A DNA stretch of 64,000 bases from Oceanospirillum sp048264105 (GTDB lineage: Bacteria > Pseudomonadota > Gammaproteobacteria > Pseudomonadales > Halomonadaceae). Positions 42,440 through 50,755 of the stretch are shown here, in pieces (position 1 is the stretch's first letter; the number at the start of each line of letters is the position of its first letter). The translations under genes were made by a program, and so were the position numbers. The notes under the pieces are model-generated. The model searched no databases, was not told the DNA's origin, and saw nothing but the letters and a program-made list of their open reading frames with translations. Location of the stretch: NCBI GenBank assembly GCA_048264105.1, contig JBLXDJ010000002.1, positions 62,001 to 126,000 of the forward strand. Reading direction: 5' to 3'.

Positions 42440-43582
42440 ATGAGCGCTTTGTCCCCAGCTGCAGAACTGTTAATGCGTAATCAAGACGCCGTTGAAGGTG
42501 ATGTTCTGATGGCGCATCTGCCTGTGGGCGATGGCTTTGGCAATTTTATTCAGCCGATGCTGACGGAACAGGTGACAGCACTGCACCTGTTGACCGATGA
42601 CTGGCGGAGTTTTCAGTCGCTTCAGCAACATTCCCAACATGAAAGCCGGTTTTTACCACTGTTTCAGGCCTATCTTGGTCAGGACAAAGAGTCCGGGTTA
42701 TTGACCGGTTATGACGCCATCCTGCTCTTTATGCCGAAAGCGAAAGAGCAGGCGCGCTACCTGATTACTCAGGTTTTACCTCTGCTGAAGGCCGGAGGTC
42801 GCTTTTGGCTGGTGGGTGAAAATAATGGCGGTATTAAATCAGCCGATAAGCTGGTTAAGGCTGCAGCCGAGGCTCAGTGGCCGGAGGGCGGCTATAGCCT
42901 GAGCAAAGCGGACAAGGCGAAAAAAAGCACGCTGCTGAGGCTGGATCTTAGTGAAAAATCAGCATCCGGAACTCCGGAGGCTTTTGACGCCACGCCATGG
43001 GAGTTGCACTGGCAGCTGCCGGAAAAAGAGGCGTTTCCGGATGAGCTGGCTGATCTTAAGCTGACCAGTTTGCCCGGCGTGTTCAGCCACGGGCGTTTGG
43101 ATGAAGGCACGGCGCTGATGCTGCAGAATATGCCGCGCATTAAGCCTTCTAAGGTGCGTAATCGCCGTGTACTGGATATGGGCTGTGGCACCGGCGTGAT
43201 CGGTCTGAGCCTGTTAAAGCAGCATCCCGAGCTGGAAGTCACCTTCTGTGATGTGAACGCCATGGCACTGGAAGCGACCCGTCGAAGTATCCTCGCTAAT
43301 GAGATGCAGGGACAGGTCTACGCCTCTGACATGTGGAGTGATATTACCGATCGCTTTGATCTGATTATCTCTAATCCGCCATTTCATACCGGCCAGAAAA
43401 CCGATTACGAGCTGGCGGACCGCTTTATCCGTCAGGCTAAGAAGCACCTTAAGCGCAGTGGTGAGCTGCGGATCGTTGCCAACCGGTTCCTGAAGTATCC
43501 TGATATTATCGAAGCTACTTTTGGCCATTGTGAGCGCATTGCTGAGACCGGTAAGTTCTGCATCTGGTCTGCCCGGATTTAA
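42440..43582 (+). CDS. rsmC: 16S rRNA (guanine(1207)-N2)-methyltransferase RsmC
   Basis: 380 residues: an N-terminal degenerate methyltransferase-like domain (~1-190) and a catalytic C-terminal domain with SAM motif 'VLDMGCGTGVIGLSLLKQHPELEVTFCDVNAMALE' and N-methyltransferase motif 'ISNPPFHTG'. 'LTSLPGVFSHGRLDEGTALML' is the conserved RsmC linker. 111 bases after cmoM and 16 before cmoA. Confidence 0.95.
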   Translation: MSALSPAAELLMRNQDAVEGDVLMAHLPVGDGFGNFIQPMLTEQVTALHLLTDDWRSFQSLQQHSQHESRFLPLFQAYLGQDKESGLLTGYDAILLFMPKAKEQARYLITQVLPLLKAGGRFWLVGENNGGIKSADKLVKAAAEAQWPEGGYSLSKADKAKKSTLLRLDLSEKSASGTPEAFDATPWELHWQLPEKEAFPDELADLKLTSLPGVFSHGRLDEGTALMLQNMPRIKPSKVRNRRVLDMGCGTGVIGLSLLKQHPELEVTFCDVNAMALEATRRSILANEMQGQVYASDMWSDITDRFDLIISNPPFHTGQKTDYELADRFIRQAKKHLKRSGELRIVANRFLKYPDIIEATFGHCERIAETGKFCIWSARI

Positions 43583-43598
43583 CCTTTAGGTACCTGAC

Positions 43599-44348
43599 GT
43601 GAAACACGAGCAAAAAGACGCGATCTTCGCTAACCCATTGGATAAAGTGGCCACCTTTTCATTTGATGACAAGGTCGTTCAGGTCTTTCCGGATATGATC
43701 AAACGATCTGTTCCGGGCTACAGCAACATGATCGGCATGACCGGCGTGATCGCTCGCCGTTACTGGCAGCCGGGAACCCGTATCTATGATCTGGGTTGCT
43801 CTCTGGGCGCGAGCATGTTGTCGGTACTGCATCAGATTGAAGAACCCGGACTTGAGATTGTGGGGCTGGATAACTCTGAGGCGATGATAGAGCGCTGTCG
43901 TGAGGTTCTGTCTCAGGAGGTCTCCGAGACTCAGCGTAATAGCGTGCATCTGGAATGCGCCGATATTTGTGACGCACCGATTGAAAATGCCTCTGTCGTG
44001 ATTCTGAACTTTACCTTTCAGTTTCTGCCGATGGAGCAGCGTCTGCCGCTGTTAAGGCGAATCCATGAAGGTTTAGCGCCCGGTGGCGTGATTATCCTGT
44101 CAGAAAAGGTACGTTTTGACTCTGCAGAGCAGCAGGATACCCTGTTTGACCTGCATCTGGACTTCAAGCGCGCCAATGGTTACAGCGAGCTGGAGATCAG
44201 TCAGAAGAGGGCAGCGCTGGAAAACTTCCTGCAGGCCGAAAGCTTCGAAACCCATCATCAGCGTTTCAGTGATGCAGGCTTTGCCCAAAGTACCGTGTGG
44301 TTTCAGTATCTTAATTTTGCGTCCCTGTTAGCGATTAAAGCCCGATAG
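43599..44348 (+). CDS. cmoA: Carboxy-S-adenosyl-L-methionine synthase CmoA
   Basis: 249 residues: 'FSFDDKVVQVFPDMIKRSVPGYSNMIGMTGVIARRY', SAM-site 'IYDLGCSLGASMLSVLHQI', 'GLDNSEAMIERCR', 'LNFTFQFLPMEQRLPLLRRIHEGLAPGG' and 'LSEKVRFD'. It makes carboxy-SAM from SAM and prephenate for CmoB. GTG start at 43599, 16 bases after rsmC. Followed by cmoB in the usual order. Confidence 0.97.
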   Translation: MKHEQKDAIFANPLDKVATFSFDDKVVQVFPDMIKRSVPGYSNMIGMTGVIARRYWQPGTRIYDLGCSLGASMLSVLHQIEEPGLEIVGLDNSEAMIERCREVLSQEVSETQRNSVHLECADICDAPIENASVVILNFTFQFLPMEQRLPLLRRIHEGLAPGGVIILSEKVRFDSAEQQDTLFDLHLDFKRANGYSELEISQKRAALENFLQAESFETHHQRFSDAGFAQSTVWFQYLNFASLLAIKAR

Positions 44349-44405
44349 CCATCACTCAAAGAAAGCAGCCCGACTGTTCCTGAACTCTATTCCAACCCGA
44401 TCTAA

Positions 44406-45425
44406 GTGAGCGACAACATGCAGGATTATGCACCTCTGTATCAGAAATTTGCTGAAGAAGGCCTGACCCGTTGGTTAGCGAAAGTGCCGGAGCAGCTGGA
44501 AGAGGCGTTGGATACTAAGCGTTATTCGGATCTGCCTGGTTGGCAGCGGGTTGTGGATAAATTTGATACGGCAGACACTCTGGCTGAACAGGGCTATCAG
44601 GTTGAAATTAATCTGGAGCAAAGCGCTGTTCAGGTGCGTACTCAACCGGAACTGCCTGCACCTCAGCAGGCGAAATATCGTAATCTACTGAAAAAGCTGA
44701 TGCCCTGGCGCAAAGGCCCGTTTGATCTGCACGGCTCTTATATCGATACCGAGTGGCATTCCGACTGGAAGTGGGATCGTTTGGCGGAGTTTATTGCCCC
44801 CCTGTACAACCGTAGCGTACTGGATGTGGGTTGTGGCAGTGGCTATCACTGTTGGCGCATGGCCGGTGCCGGTGCGCGCTTTGTGGTGGGTATTGATCCA
44901 TCCCCACGCTTTCATATGCAGTTTCAGCTGGTAAGGCGTTTAATGGGGCTGGCAGATGGAAATCGCGTATTCCATCTGCCGGTGGGTATCGAAGATGTTC
45001 CGGCTAATCTGGATTACTTTGATACCGTGTTCTCTATGGGGGTGCTCTATCACCGTCGTTCTCCTATCGATCACCTGTATCAGCTGAAAGAAGCCCTGCG
45101 TCCCGGTGGCGAGCTGGTGCTGGAAACGTTGGTTGTGGATGGTGATGCGCAAACCGTACTGGTGCCGGAAGATCGCTACGCGATGATGAACAATGTCTGG
45201 TATCTGCCAAGTCCCGATGCACTGGTACTTTGGCTGGAGAAATGTGGCTTTGTTAATGTTCGGGTGGTGGATGTGTCGGTGACCACAACGGAAGAGCAGC
45301 GTAGCACGGAATGGATGAGCTACCAGTCTCTGAAAGATTTCCTGGATCCAAACGATCCGACAAAAACGGCAGAGGGTTATCCGGCTCCGAAGCGTGCTGT
45401 GATCATTGCTGAGCGTCCATTTTGA
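44406..45425 (+). CDS. cmoB: tRNA U34 carboxymethyltransferase CmoB
   Basis: 339 residues: 'GPFDLHGSYIDTEWHSDWKWDRLAEFIAPLYNRSVLDVGCGSGYHCWRMAGAGARFVVGIDPSPRF', 'DTVFSMGVLYHRRSPIDHLYQLKEALRPGGELVLETLVVDGD' and 'VVDVSVTTTEEQRSTEWM' are diagnostic. It transfers the carboxymethyl group of carboxy-SAM to ho5U34. GTG at 44406 or ATG at 44418 may be the start. Last of the methyltransferase cluster. Confidence 0.97.
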   Translation: MSDNMQDYAPLYQKFAEEGLTRWLAKVPEQLEEALDTKRYSDLPGWQRVVDKFDTADTLAEQGYQVEINLEQSAVQVRTQPELPAPQQAKYRNLLKKLMPWRKGPFDLHGSYIDTEWHSDWKWDRLAEFIAPLYNRSVLDVGCGSGYHCWRMAGAGARFVVGIDPSPRFHMQFQLVRRLMGLADGNRVFHLPVGIEDVPANLDYFDTVFSMGVLYHRRSPIDHLYQLKEALRPGGELVLETLVVDGDAQTVLVPEDRYAMMNNVWYLPSPDALVLWLEKCGFVNVRVVDVSVTTTEEQRSTEWMSYQSLKDFLDPNDPTKTAEGYPAPKRAVIIAERPF

Positions 45426-45472
45426 TGGCGGTAAAAGCGTCGCTAACTGATTATTCTTTTTAGTTATATCTA

Positions 45473-45488
45473 AATTCTATTTAGAATT
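45473..45488. promoter_or_regulatory. Palindromic operator candidate upstream of the DUF2892 gene
   Basis: AATTCTA TT TAGAATT, perfect 7-bp arms, about 90 bases before the DUF2892 start in an AT-rich stretch. Its shape resembles ArsR-family operators, such as those controlling sulfide/persulfide genes, but no ArsR gene is nearby. Confidence 0.45.
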
Positions 45489-45578
45489 AAGCGGTATTTC
45501 TTTGTTTAAGGTAAATCTAATATTATCTCCTGCAATTGGCCAGCAACAGGCATGGCTTGAAATATCGGGAGAGAAATT

Positions 45579-45782
45579 ATGAATATCGATCGCTTAATGT
45601 TTGTGTTTGCCGGAACCATGGTACTGCTGAGTGTTGTGCTGACTCAGTATGTGCACGCTAACTTTATGTGGTTTACCGTCTTTATCGGCGCGAACCTGAT
45701 TCAGTCTGCATTTACCGGTTTTTGCCCGGCAGCGAAAGTGTTTAATATGATGGGTATTAAGACCGGTTGCGCTTTTAAGTAA
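45579..45782 (+). CDS. DUF2892 small membrane protein
   Basis: 67 residues, two membrane helices: 'MNIDRLMFVFAGTMVLLSVVLTQ' and 'NFMWFTVFIGANLIQSAFTGFCPAAKVFNMMGIKTGC'. The FTGFCPA motif with a conserved Cys and a second Cys near the end is typical of DUF2892, a family often beside or fused to rhodaneses and sulfide-oxidation genes. Here it stands alone. GGGAGA precedes the start. The palindrome upstream suggests repressor control. Confidence 0.85.
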   Translation: MNIDRLMFVFAGTMVLLSVVLTQYVHANFMWFTVFIGANLIQSAFTGFCPAAKVFNMMGIKTGCAFK

Positions 45783-45823
45783 GTCGCAGCACTCGTCAGA
45801 GCGCGTTTTAAGCTCAGAAACCG

Positions 45824-45857
45824 AAAAGAGACCCGGACACTGTCCGGGTCTCTTTTT
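45824..45857. terminator. Bidirectional terminator between the DUF2892 gene and greB
   Basis: AAAAGAGACCCGGACA / TGTCCGGGTCTCTTTT, nearly perfect 16-bp arms around a single base (effective loop ACACTGT), T-run follows. Lies between convergent genes. Confidence 0.93.
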
Positions 45858-45892
45858 TTGGGCTTGTTGATGGGGCTCATTTTTTTAGCTGT

Positions 45893-46405
45893 TCAGTCGT
45901 AATCTACGGCCAGCACATAGTAAGTCTGTTCGCCACCGGGAGCCTGCACCCGGATTTCATCATCCAGTGTTTTCCCCAGAAGCGAGCGCGCCAGAGGGGA
46001 GTCGATATTGATCTTGCCCTCTTTCAGATCGGCCTCATCCGGCCCGACAATGCGTACCCGCATCAGCTCACCTTCATCATCTTCCAGTTCTACCCAGGCA
46101 GAGAAGAAAATACGTTCCAGATCATCGGGTTTCTTGTCCACAACCGTCAGAGCATCCAGCCGTTTGTCCAGATGCCGGATCCGGCCCAGCGTTTTGTTCA
46201 GCAGCTGCTTATTGTAGGTGTAGTCGGCGTTTTCACTGCGGTCGCCCTGTGCGGCGGCTTCCTGAACCTTTTGTGCCAGTTCAGGGTGGCGTACTTTCCA
46301 TAGAAAGTCCCGTTCACTTTGCAGTGCATCGTAACCTTCCTGAGTGATCAGGTTGGTTTTTTTCTCTCTTCGGGGATCTTTAGCCGGATCCCGCCAGCGC
46401 TGCAT
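45893..46405 (-). CDS. greB: Transcription elongation factor GreB
   Basis: 170 residues: an N-terminal coiled coil ('LITQEGYDALQSERDFLWKVRHPELAQKVQEAAAQGDRSENADYTYNKQLLNKTLGRIRHLDKRL') with the acidic Asp-Glu tip (GDRSENADY), and a C-terminal FKBP-like domain ('ERIFFSAWVELEDDEGELMRVRIVGPDEAD', 'INIDSPLARSLLGKTLDDEIRV'). It rescues backtracked RNA polymerase. Start at 46405 (MQRWRDP) is chosen because related GreB proteins begin this way and AAAGGT lies upstream; 46420 is the alternative. Confidence 0.93.
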   Translation of the reverse strand: MQRWRDPAKDPRREKKTNLITQEGYDALQSERDFLWKVRHPELAQKVQEAAAQGDRSENADYTYNKQLLNKTLGRIRHLDKRLDALTVVDKKPDDLERIFFSAWVELEDDEGELMRVRIVGPDEADLKEGKINIDSPLARSLLGKTLDDEIRVQAPGGEQTYYVLAVDYD

Positions 46406-46545
46406 ATTACGACCTTTCATACCGGCTCTTTGACTCCGTTGCAGTTGGTCAGTGGTTGGTGAGTGTGAGGCAAAAAATAAAAAAGCCTGTGGCCGATTGT
46501 AAGGCGGCACACAGGCTGTTTAAAGGTGGTTGTTACGGAATAAGA

Positions 46546-48180
46546 TCAGGTTTTAAACTGCTTGATCAGGGCTTCAAGGTTGTGAGCATTCTGCTGTAGC
46601 TCACGACCGGATTCACGGATCAGGCTGGTTCCCTGTTCTGTTTCTTCCGAGACGTTAGAGATTGAAACCAGATTCTGGCTCATCTCATTGGCGACATTAC
46701 TTTGCTCATCGGCTGCAGTCATGATCTGGGCATTCAGAGAGCTGATCTGCTGCATCGACTCTGCAATGGTACGGAAAGCTTCACCGGCTTCGGTTGCCTT
46801 GGTTACCGTTGTCTCAGCTTTGGAGCGGCTGGTGTTCATTACATCCACCGCTACTTTGGAGCGGCTCTGCAGCTCGTGGATCATCTCCTGAATCTGCTGT
46901 GTCGATTCAGCCGAGCGTTGCGCCAGTTGGCGCACTTCATCGGCAACAACCGCAAAGCCACGACCCTGTTCACCGGCTCGTGCCGCTTCAATGGCAGCGT
47001 TCAGAGCGAGCAGGTTGGTTTGTTCCGAGATGCCACCGATCACATCCAGAATGCTCTCAATTTTGGCGGTATGATCTTCCAGAGCGTTAATCACGCTACT
47101 GGCTTCTTCAACCTCACCGGCCAGTTCGTTAATGCTGCCGGTAGCTTCCTCGACAATGCGTAAGCCGTTTTCGGTCTGCTCATGGGCCTGACGGGTCGCT
47201 TCATTGGCCTGATCTGCGATACCCGCAGTTTGTTGCGCTGAAGCCGCCATCTCATTCATACCGGCTGCACTTTGCTCAGTCTCCGAGCGCTGACGGGTAA
47301 CACCCTCGATGGTGGACTCTGTGATGTCTGACATCTGAGTGATGGCATGGGTCAGCTGCTGTGTTGACTGATCAACGGAGTTCACGATGTTCTGGAACTT
47401 ATCCATCATATGGTTGAAAGCGCCGGCCATATCACCCAGCTCGTCAGTGGTGCTGATATCGACACGTTCACGCAGATCGCCGGAATCTTTTACATCCACC
47501 ATGGTGTTTTTCAGGGTCGTAATCTGCACGGTGATGATGTGAATAATGAAGAGCGCCAGACCACCGATCAGCAGACTGAGAATACCCACGGTGATGGAGT
47601 AGTGCAGCAGCGTCTTCCAGAAAATATCATCCATATCGTTCAGGTAGATGCCGTTACCCACAATCCAGCCCCAGGGGGAGAAGCCTTTTACGTAGGAGAC
47701 TTTTGCCTGAGGATCATCATGGCCCGGTTTTGGCCAGAGGTAGTTCACATAACCTTCGCCTGAGGCTTTTACGACACCGACAAATTCACTGAAGATTTTT
47801 TTGCCGTTGGCGTCTTCCAGGTTTGTCAGATCTTTACCATTAAGTGCTGGTTTGATCGGGTGCATGATCACGACAGCATTCATGTCGTTGATCCAGAAAT
47901 ATTCGTCTTTATCGTAACGAAGCGCCTCAATGGCTTTCTGAGCGGCTTGCTGAGCTTCCTGCCGGGAGAGTTCTCCGGATTGCTCCATCCCGTAATAGTG
48001 ATTCAGAAACCCGTGTACGGTTTCAACCACGTGTTTGGTTTTGATCTTACGATCTTCCAGCAGGTTGTCCTTCAGGGACATCAGAGAGACGCTGATCAGT
48101 ACAGCGGTTCCCATCGCCATCAATCCGATAATGATCCAGAGTTTGTACTTAATTTTGATATTGCCCAGGAGGTTATACAT
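46546..48180 (-). CDS. Methyl-accepting chemotaxis protein with single Cache sensor
   Basis: 544 residues: TM1 (~13-33); periplasmic sCache_2-type domain (~34-185) with 'YDKDEYFWINDMNAVVIMHPIKPALNGKDLTNLEDANGKKIF' and 'KVSYVKGFSPWGWIVGNGIYLNDMD'; TM2 (~192-215); HAMP (~216-270); and a signalling domain with the hairpin tip 'ISEQTNLLALNAAIEAARAGEQGRGFAVVADEVRQLAQRSAEST'. Related sCache_2 domains bind small organic acids. No pentapeptide tail for CheR is visible at the C-terminus (ALIKQFKT). Single gene; ligand unknown. Confidence 0.93.
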   Translation of the reverse strand: MYNLLGNIKIKYKLWIIIGLMAMGTAVLISVSLMSLKDNLLEDRKIKTKHVVETVHGFLNHYYGMEQSGELSRQEAQQAAQKAIEALRYDKDEYFWINDMNAVVIMHPIKPALNGKDLTNLEDANGKKIFSEFVGVVKASGEGYVNYLWPKPGHDDPQAKVSYVKGFSPWGWIVGNGIYLNDMDDIFWKTLLHYSITVGILSLLIGGLALFIIHIITVQITTLKNTMVDVKDSGDLRERVDISTTDELGDMAGAFNHMMDKFQNIVNSVDQSTQQLTHAITQMSDITESTIEGVTRQRSETEQSAAGMNEMAASAQQTAGIADQANEATRQAHEQTENGLRIVEEATGSINELAGEVEEASSVINALEDHTAKIESILDVIGGISEQTNLLALNAAIEAARAGEQGRGFAVVADEVRQLAQRSAESTQQIQEMIHELQSRSKVAVDVMNTSRSKAETTVTKATEAGEAFRTIAESMQQISSLNAQIMTAADEQSNVANEMSQNLVSISNVSEETEQGTSLIRESGRELQQNAHNLEALIKQFKT

Positions 48181-48416
48181 TGCTAGCTCTCATTACTTGG
48201 TCGTTATAATTTTGTTTTTTCAGACTGTCGGCAAAAAAGCTTAAGACGCTACATTAAAGCTTTGTCTGGTATTGTTATTATTCGGACGCCTAATACTGGA
48301 TTCTAACCTTTATGTTTGCAATAAAACTGCATGATTTCCGTCATATTATGTAACGTGTATTTTTTATATTTGTTTTGTTGTTGATCTGCCTCATACCTTT
48401 GAGCCTGCCTGAGCTT

Positions 48417-49235
48417 TTACCGTTCATGATCCGGGGGTGGTAACCCTTTCAGCAACGGATAGGTCAGAAGTGAAGAAACGCCTTCTGTGTGCAGCTGGTC
48501 TGCCCAGTTCTTGGCGTCATAGGATACCCGCTCAATCCGGGGAATCAGCTTATCGCGAAAAGGCTCAATCAGCAGATAATGCACATCTGAATAAAGGGGG
48601 TGGCTGGCAAAGCCGCTGGCGCCGCAGCTGGCAACAAAACGCCCTTCAGGCAGATGTTCTATCCAGGGCTGATGGTCACTTCCGATAATCAATCCCTGAC
48701 AATGATATTGATCCAGCCAGCCCATGATTTGTTCCCGATCCAGATCATTCTGATCCAGCGTACCCGGAAACAGGTAGTCCGGTGAGTCATGACAGGCCAG
48801 CAGCGCACCGTTGGGCGTTTGTATCCGTATCAGATCACTCCAATGGCTCAGATGGCTGATGTTGTGATAACTGAAACTGCTTTGGGCGCGACGTAGTCGG
48901 GTATCGTTATCCAGCCACTGCCAGGCCGTGTGATCATGGCTGAAAAGCGTATCCTGAACCTGATTGTTGAGTGAGCCGTTATTGGGGCTGTATCGCTGCA
49001 GCAGGGTGCGCTCATGCTGACCTCTGATCAGCCAGGTGCACTGCATCTCAAGTTCATAGAGTGTCTCATCGCTGTGACCAAAGGCACCAAAAGCGTTGCC
49101 CAGAAAGATACGCACACGGGCACTCTGTCGCTTAGATTGCAGCAGGCAGGCTTTCAGTGCCGGTACATTGCCCTCGGCACCGGCAAGAAATGCCAGAGGA
49201 CGCTGGTTCAGATAGTTAAGCTGCACAAAGGCCAT
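48417..49235 (-). CDS. Metallophosphoesterase-like protein lacking metal ligands
   Basis: 272 residues. The layout follows small calcineurin-like phosphoesterases (DIHGNLPAL / GD / GNHD / H / GHTH), but the ligand positions are changed: 'LAGAEGNVPALKACL' (19-30), 'IFLGNAFGAFGHSDETLYEL' (GN at 46-47), 'LIRGQHERTL' (71-78), 'LLACHDSPDYLFPG' (His149) and 'IIGSDHQPWIEHLPEGRFVASCGASG' (His188). I infer a catalytically degenerate member, perhaps a binding or regulatory protein. No clear partner gene; it is divergent from nudF. Confidence 0.65.
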   Translation of the reverse strand: MAFVQLNYLNQRPLAFLAGAEGNVPALKACLLQSKRQSARVRIFLGNAFGAFGHSDETLYELEMQCTWLIRGQHERTLLQRYSPNNGSLNNQVQDTLFSHDHTAWQWLDNDTRLRRAQSSFSYHNISHLSHWSDLIRIQTPNGALLACHDSPDYLFPGTLDQNDLDREQIMGWLDQYHCQGLIIGSDHQPWIEHLPEGRFVASCGASGFASHPLYSDVHYLLIEPFRDKLIPRIERVSYDAKNWADQLHTEGVSSLLTYPLLKGLPPPDHER

Positions 49236-49429
49236 AATCGCCTCCGTTAAATATCTCAGCCTTACTGCAAAGATGAATCCTGCATCGCTAAGGCTTTTAT
49301 TTCATGACTGTGTTTCAGTATAGTGCGCAAAACAGCGGGTCGCGGCAGAGATTTTGCCGGAATTTCCCCCGCTTGAGTGTTGTTTGAAACTTGCTATGCT
49401 GAAAGGCTGTTGCCTGAAAAGGAAGGATC

Positions 49430-50062
49430 ATGAGTAAAAAGCTTAGCCCGAGTTTCCAGCAGGATGCCGTAGACATTATCGAACAGAACACTGTATTTGA
49501 GGGCTTCTTCAGGTTTGATAAGTTACGCCTGAAAACCCGCCGTTTTGACGGCGGCTGGTCCGATGCCATGAGCCGCGAAGTGTTTGTACGTGGCAATGCG
49601 GTGGGCGTGCTTTTGTATGATCCGGTGGCGGATCAGTTACTTATGGTCGAACAGTTCCGCCCGGGATGTATTTACGATGCGTCTCAAAGCCCGTGGCAGT
49701 TTGAGTTGGTGGCAGGGATGACAGAGCCCGGTGAGAGCAATGAAGATGTCGTTCACCGGGAAGCCGAAGAAGAGGCCGGCTGTAAAGTGCTTCACCTTGA
49801 GCATCTGTACAAATACTGGGTAAGCCCCGGTGGTATGGATGAGCAGATCGATCTTTTTCTGGGCGTTATCGACAGTCGTGAGATTCAGGAAGGTATCTAC
49901 GGTCTGGAAGAAGAAAATGAAGATATTCGTGTTGAGCTGGTCAGCACCGAGGAAGCCTTTAAAGGCCTTCAGGATGGCCGCATTAATAATGCGATGGCCA
50001 TTATTGGTTTACAGTGGCTTCAGCTCAACCATACACGTCTGCAGCAGGTTTATAATTCCTGA
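49430..50062 (+). CDS. nudF: ADP-ribose pyrophosphatase NudF
   Basis: 210 residues with a complete Nudix box, 'GMTEPGESNEDVVHREAEEEAG' (about 96-117). N-terminal 'FFRFDKLRLKTRRFDGGWSDAMSREVFVRGNAVGVLLYDP' and 'YVSPGGMDE'-type loop (here WVSPGGMDEQIDLFLG) match the ADP-ribose family. It hydrolyses ADP-ribose to AMP and ribose-5-phosphate. First gene of the nudF-yqiB-cpdA cluster. GGAAGG lies upstream. Confidence 0.95.
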   Translation: MSKKLSPSFQQDAVDIIEQNTVFEGFFRFDKLRLKTRRFDGGWSDAMSREVFVRGNAVGVLLYDPVADQLLMVEQFRPGCIYDASQSPWQFELVAGMTEPGESNEDVVHREAEEEAGCKVLHLEHLYKYWVSPGGMDEQIDLFLGVIDSREIQEGIYGLEEENEDIRVELVSTEEAFKGLQDGRINNAMAIIGLQWLQLNHTRLQQVYNS

Positions 50063-50145
50063 TCGGTTTCGTCTCAGTTTGTCTGTTTATTTATGTCTTG
50101 TCAGACCTATCGGAGATCCGCCTGTTGCAGCGGGAGTGATTTAAT

Positions 50146-50667
50146 ATGCATTCAAACTCTGGCAAGAAGCCTGCAGCACCGGAAAATTTCGGTAACTGGC
50201 AGCAATACAACGGTTGGAAAACCAAACCTAACTACGCGGTTGATCTGAAAAAACAGATGGCGGAGTGCGAAGCAAACTATCTTCGCCTGCTTAAGCTGCT
50301 GCCCGACCTTGAAGAGACCGAACAGTGGCATTTTGCGGTCAGTGATGAAGCCCTTCACCTGGGTGAACTGGTGATTAAAGTCACCGAACGCAGTAAATAC
50401 ACCACCTTGTTGCGTATCTTCCAGAAAGACACCTGGGGTCACTGGCTGCGCCAACCGGAGCTTTCGGTTCGCATGTATCATGATGCGCGCATGGCCGAAG
50501 TGGTCGGCTATCAGCGGCAGCGTCATTTTGAAGGTCGTTATCTCTACCCGAACGATAAGATGCGCCAACCGGATGAAAAACTGCAGATTAACCTGTTCCT
50601 TGGCGAGTGGTTGTCTCACCTTCAACAGTACGGTCATCTTGCTGAGCCGGTAAACCTCTCCTTTTGA
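50146..50667 (+). CDS. yqiB: DUF1249 protein (YqiB family)
   Basis: 173 residues: 'YAVDLKKQMAECEANYLRLLKLLPDLEETEQWHFAV', 'ELVIKVTERSKYTTLLRIFQ', 'PELSVRMYHDARMAEVVGYQRQRHFEGRYLYPNDKMRQPDEKLQINLFLGEWLSHL' fit the family found between nudF and cpdA in E. coli. Function unknown; soluble. The N-terminal ~25 residues are extra and poorly conserved. Confidence 0.92.
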   Translation: MHSNSGKKPAAPENFGNWQQYNGWKTKPNYAVDLKKQMAECEANYLRLLKLLPDLEETEQWHFAVSDEALHLGELVIKVTERSKYTTLLRIFQKDTWGHWLRQPELSVRMYHDARMAEVVGYQRQRHFEGRYLYPNDKMRQPDEKLQINLFLGEWLSHLQQYGHLAEPVNLSF

Positions 50668-50755
50668 TGGTGGTGCCGGTGTAACGCCGGTGCACCGCGT
50701 CATTTAACCTTTCTGTCAGTGCCCATCCGGCTTAAATAAGGATCTTCACCCCGAT

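Noticed and set aside
48181..48260. Possible flagellar sigma-28 promoter (GCCGACAG) upstream of the chemoreceptor
   Set aside because: The -10-like element is partial and the TAAG element is only about 4-7 bases away instead of the expected spacing.
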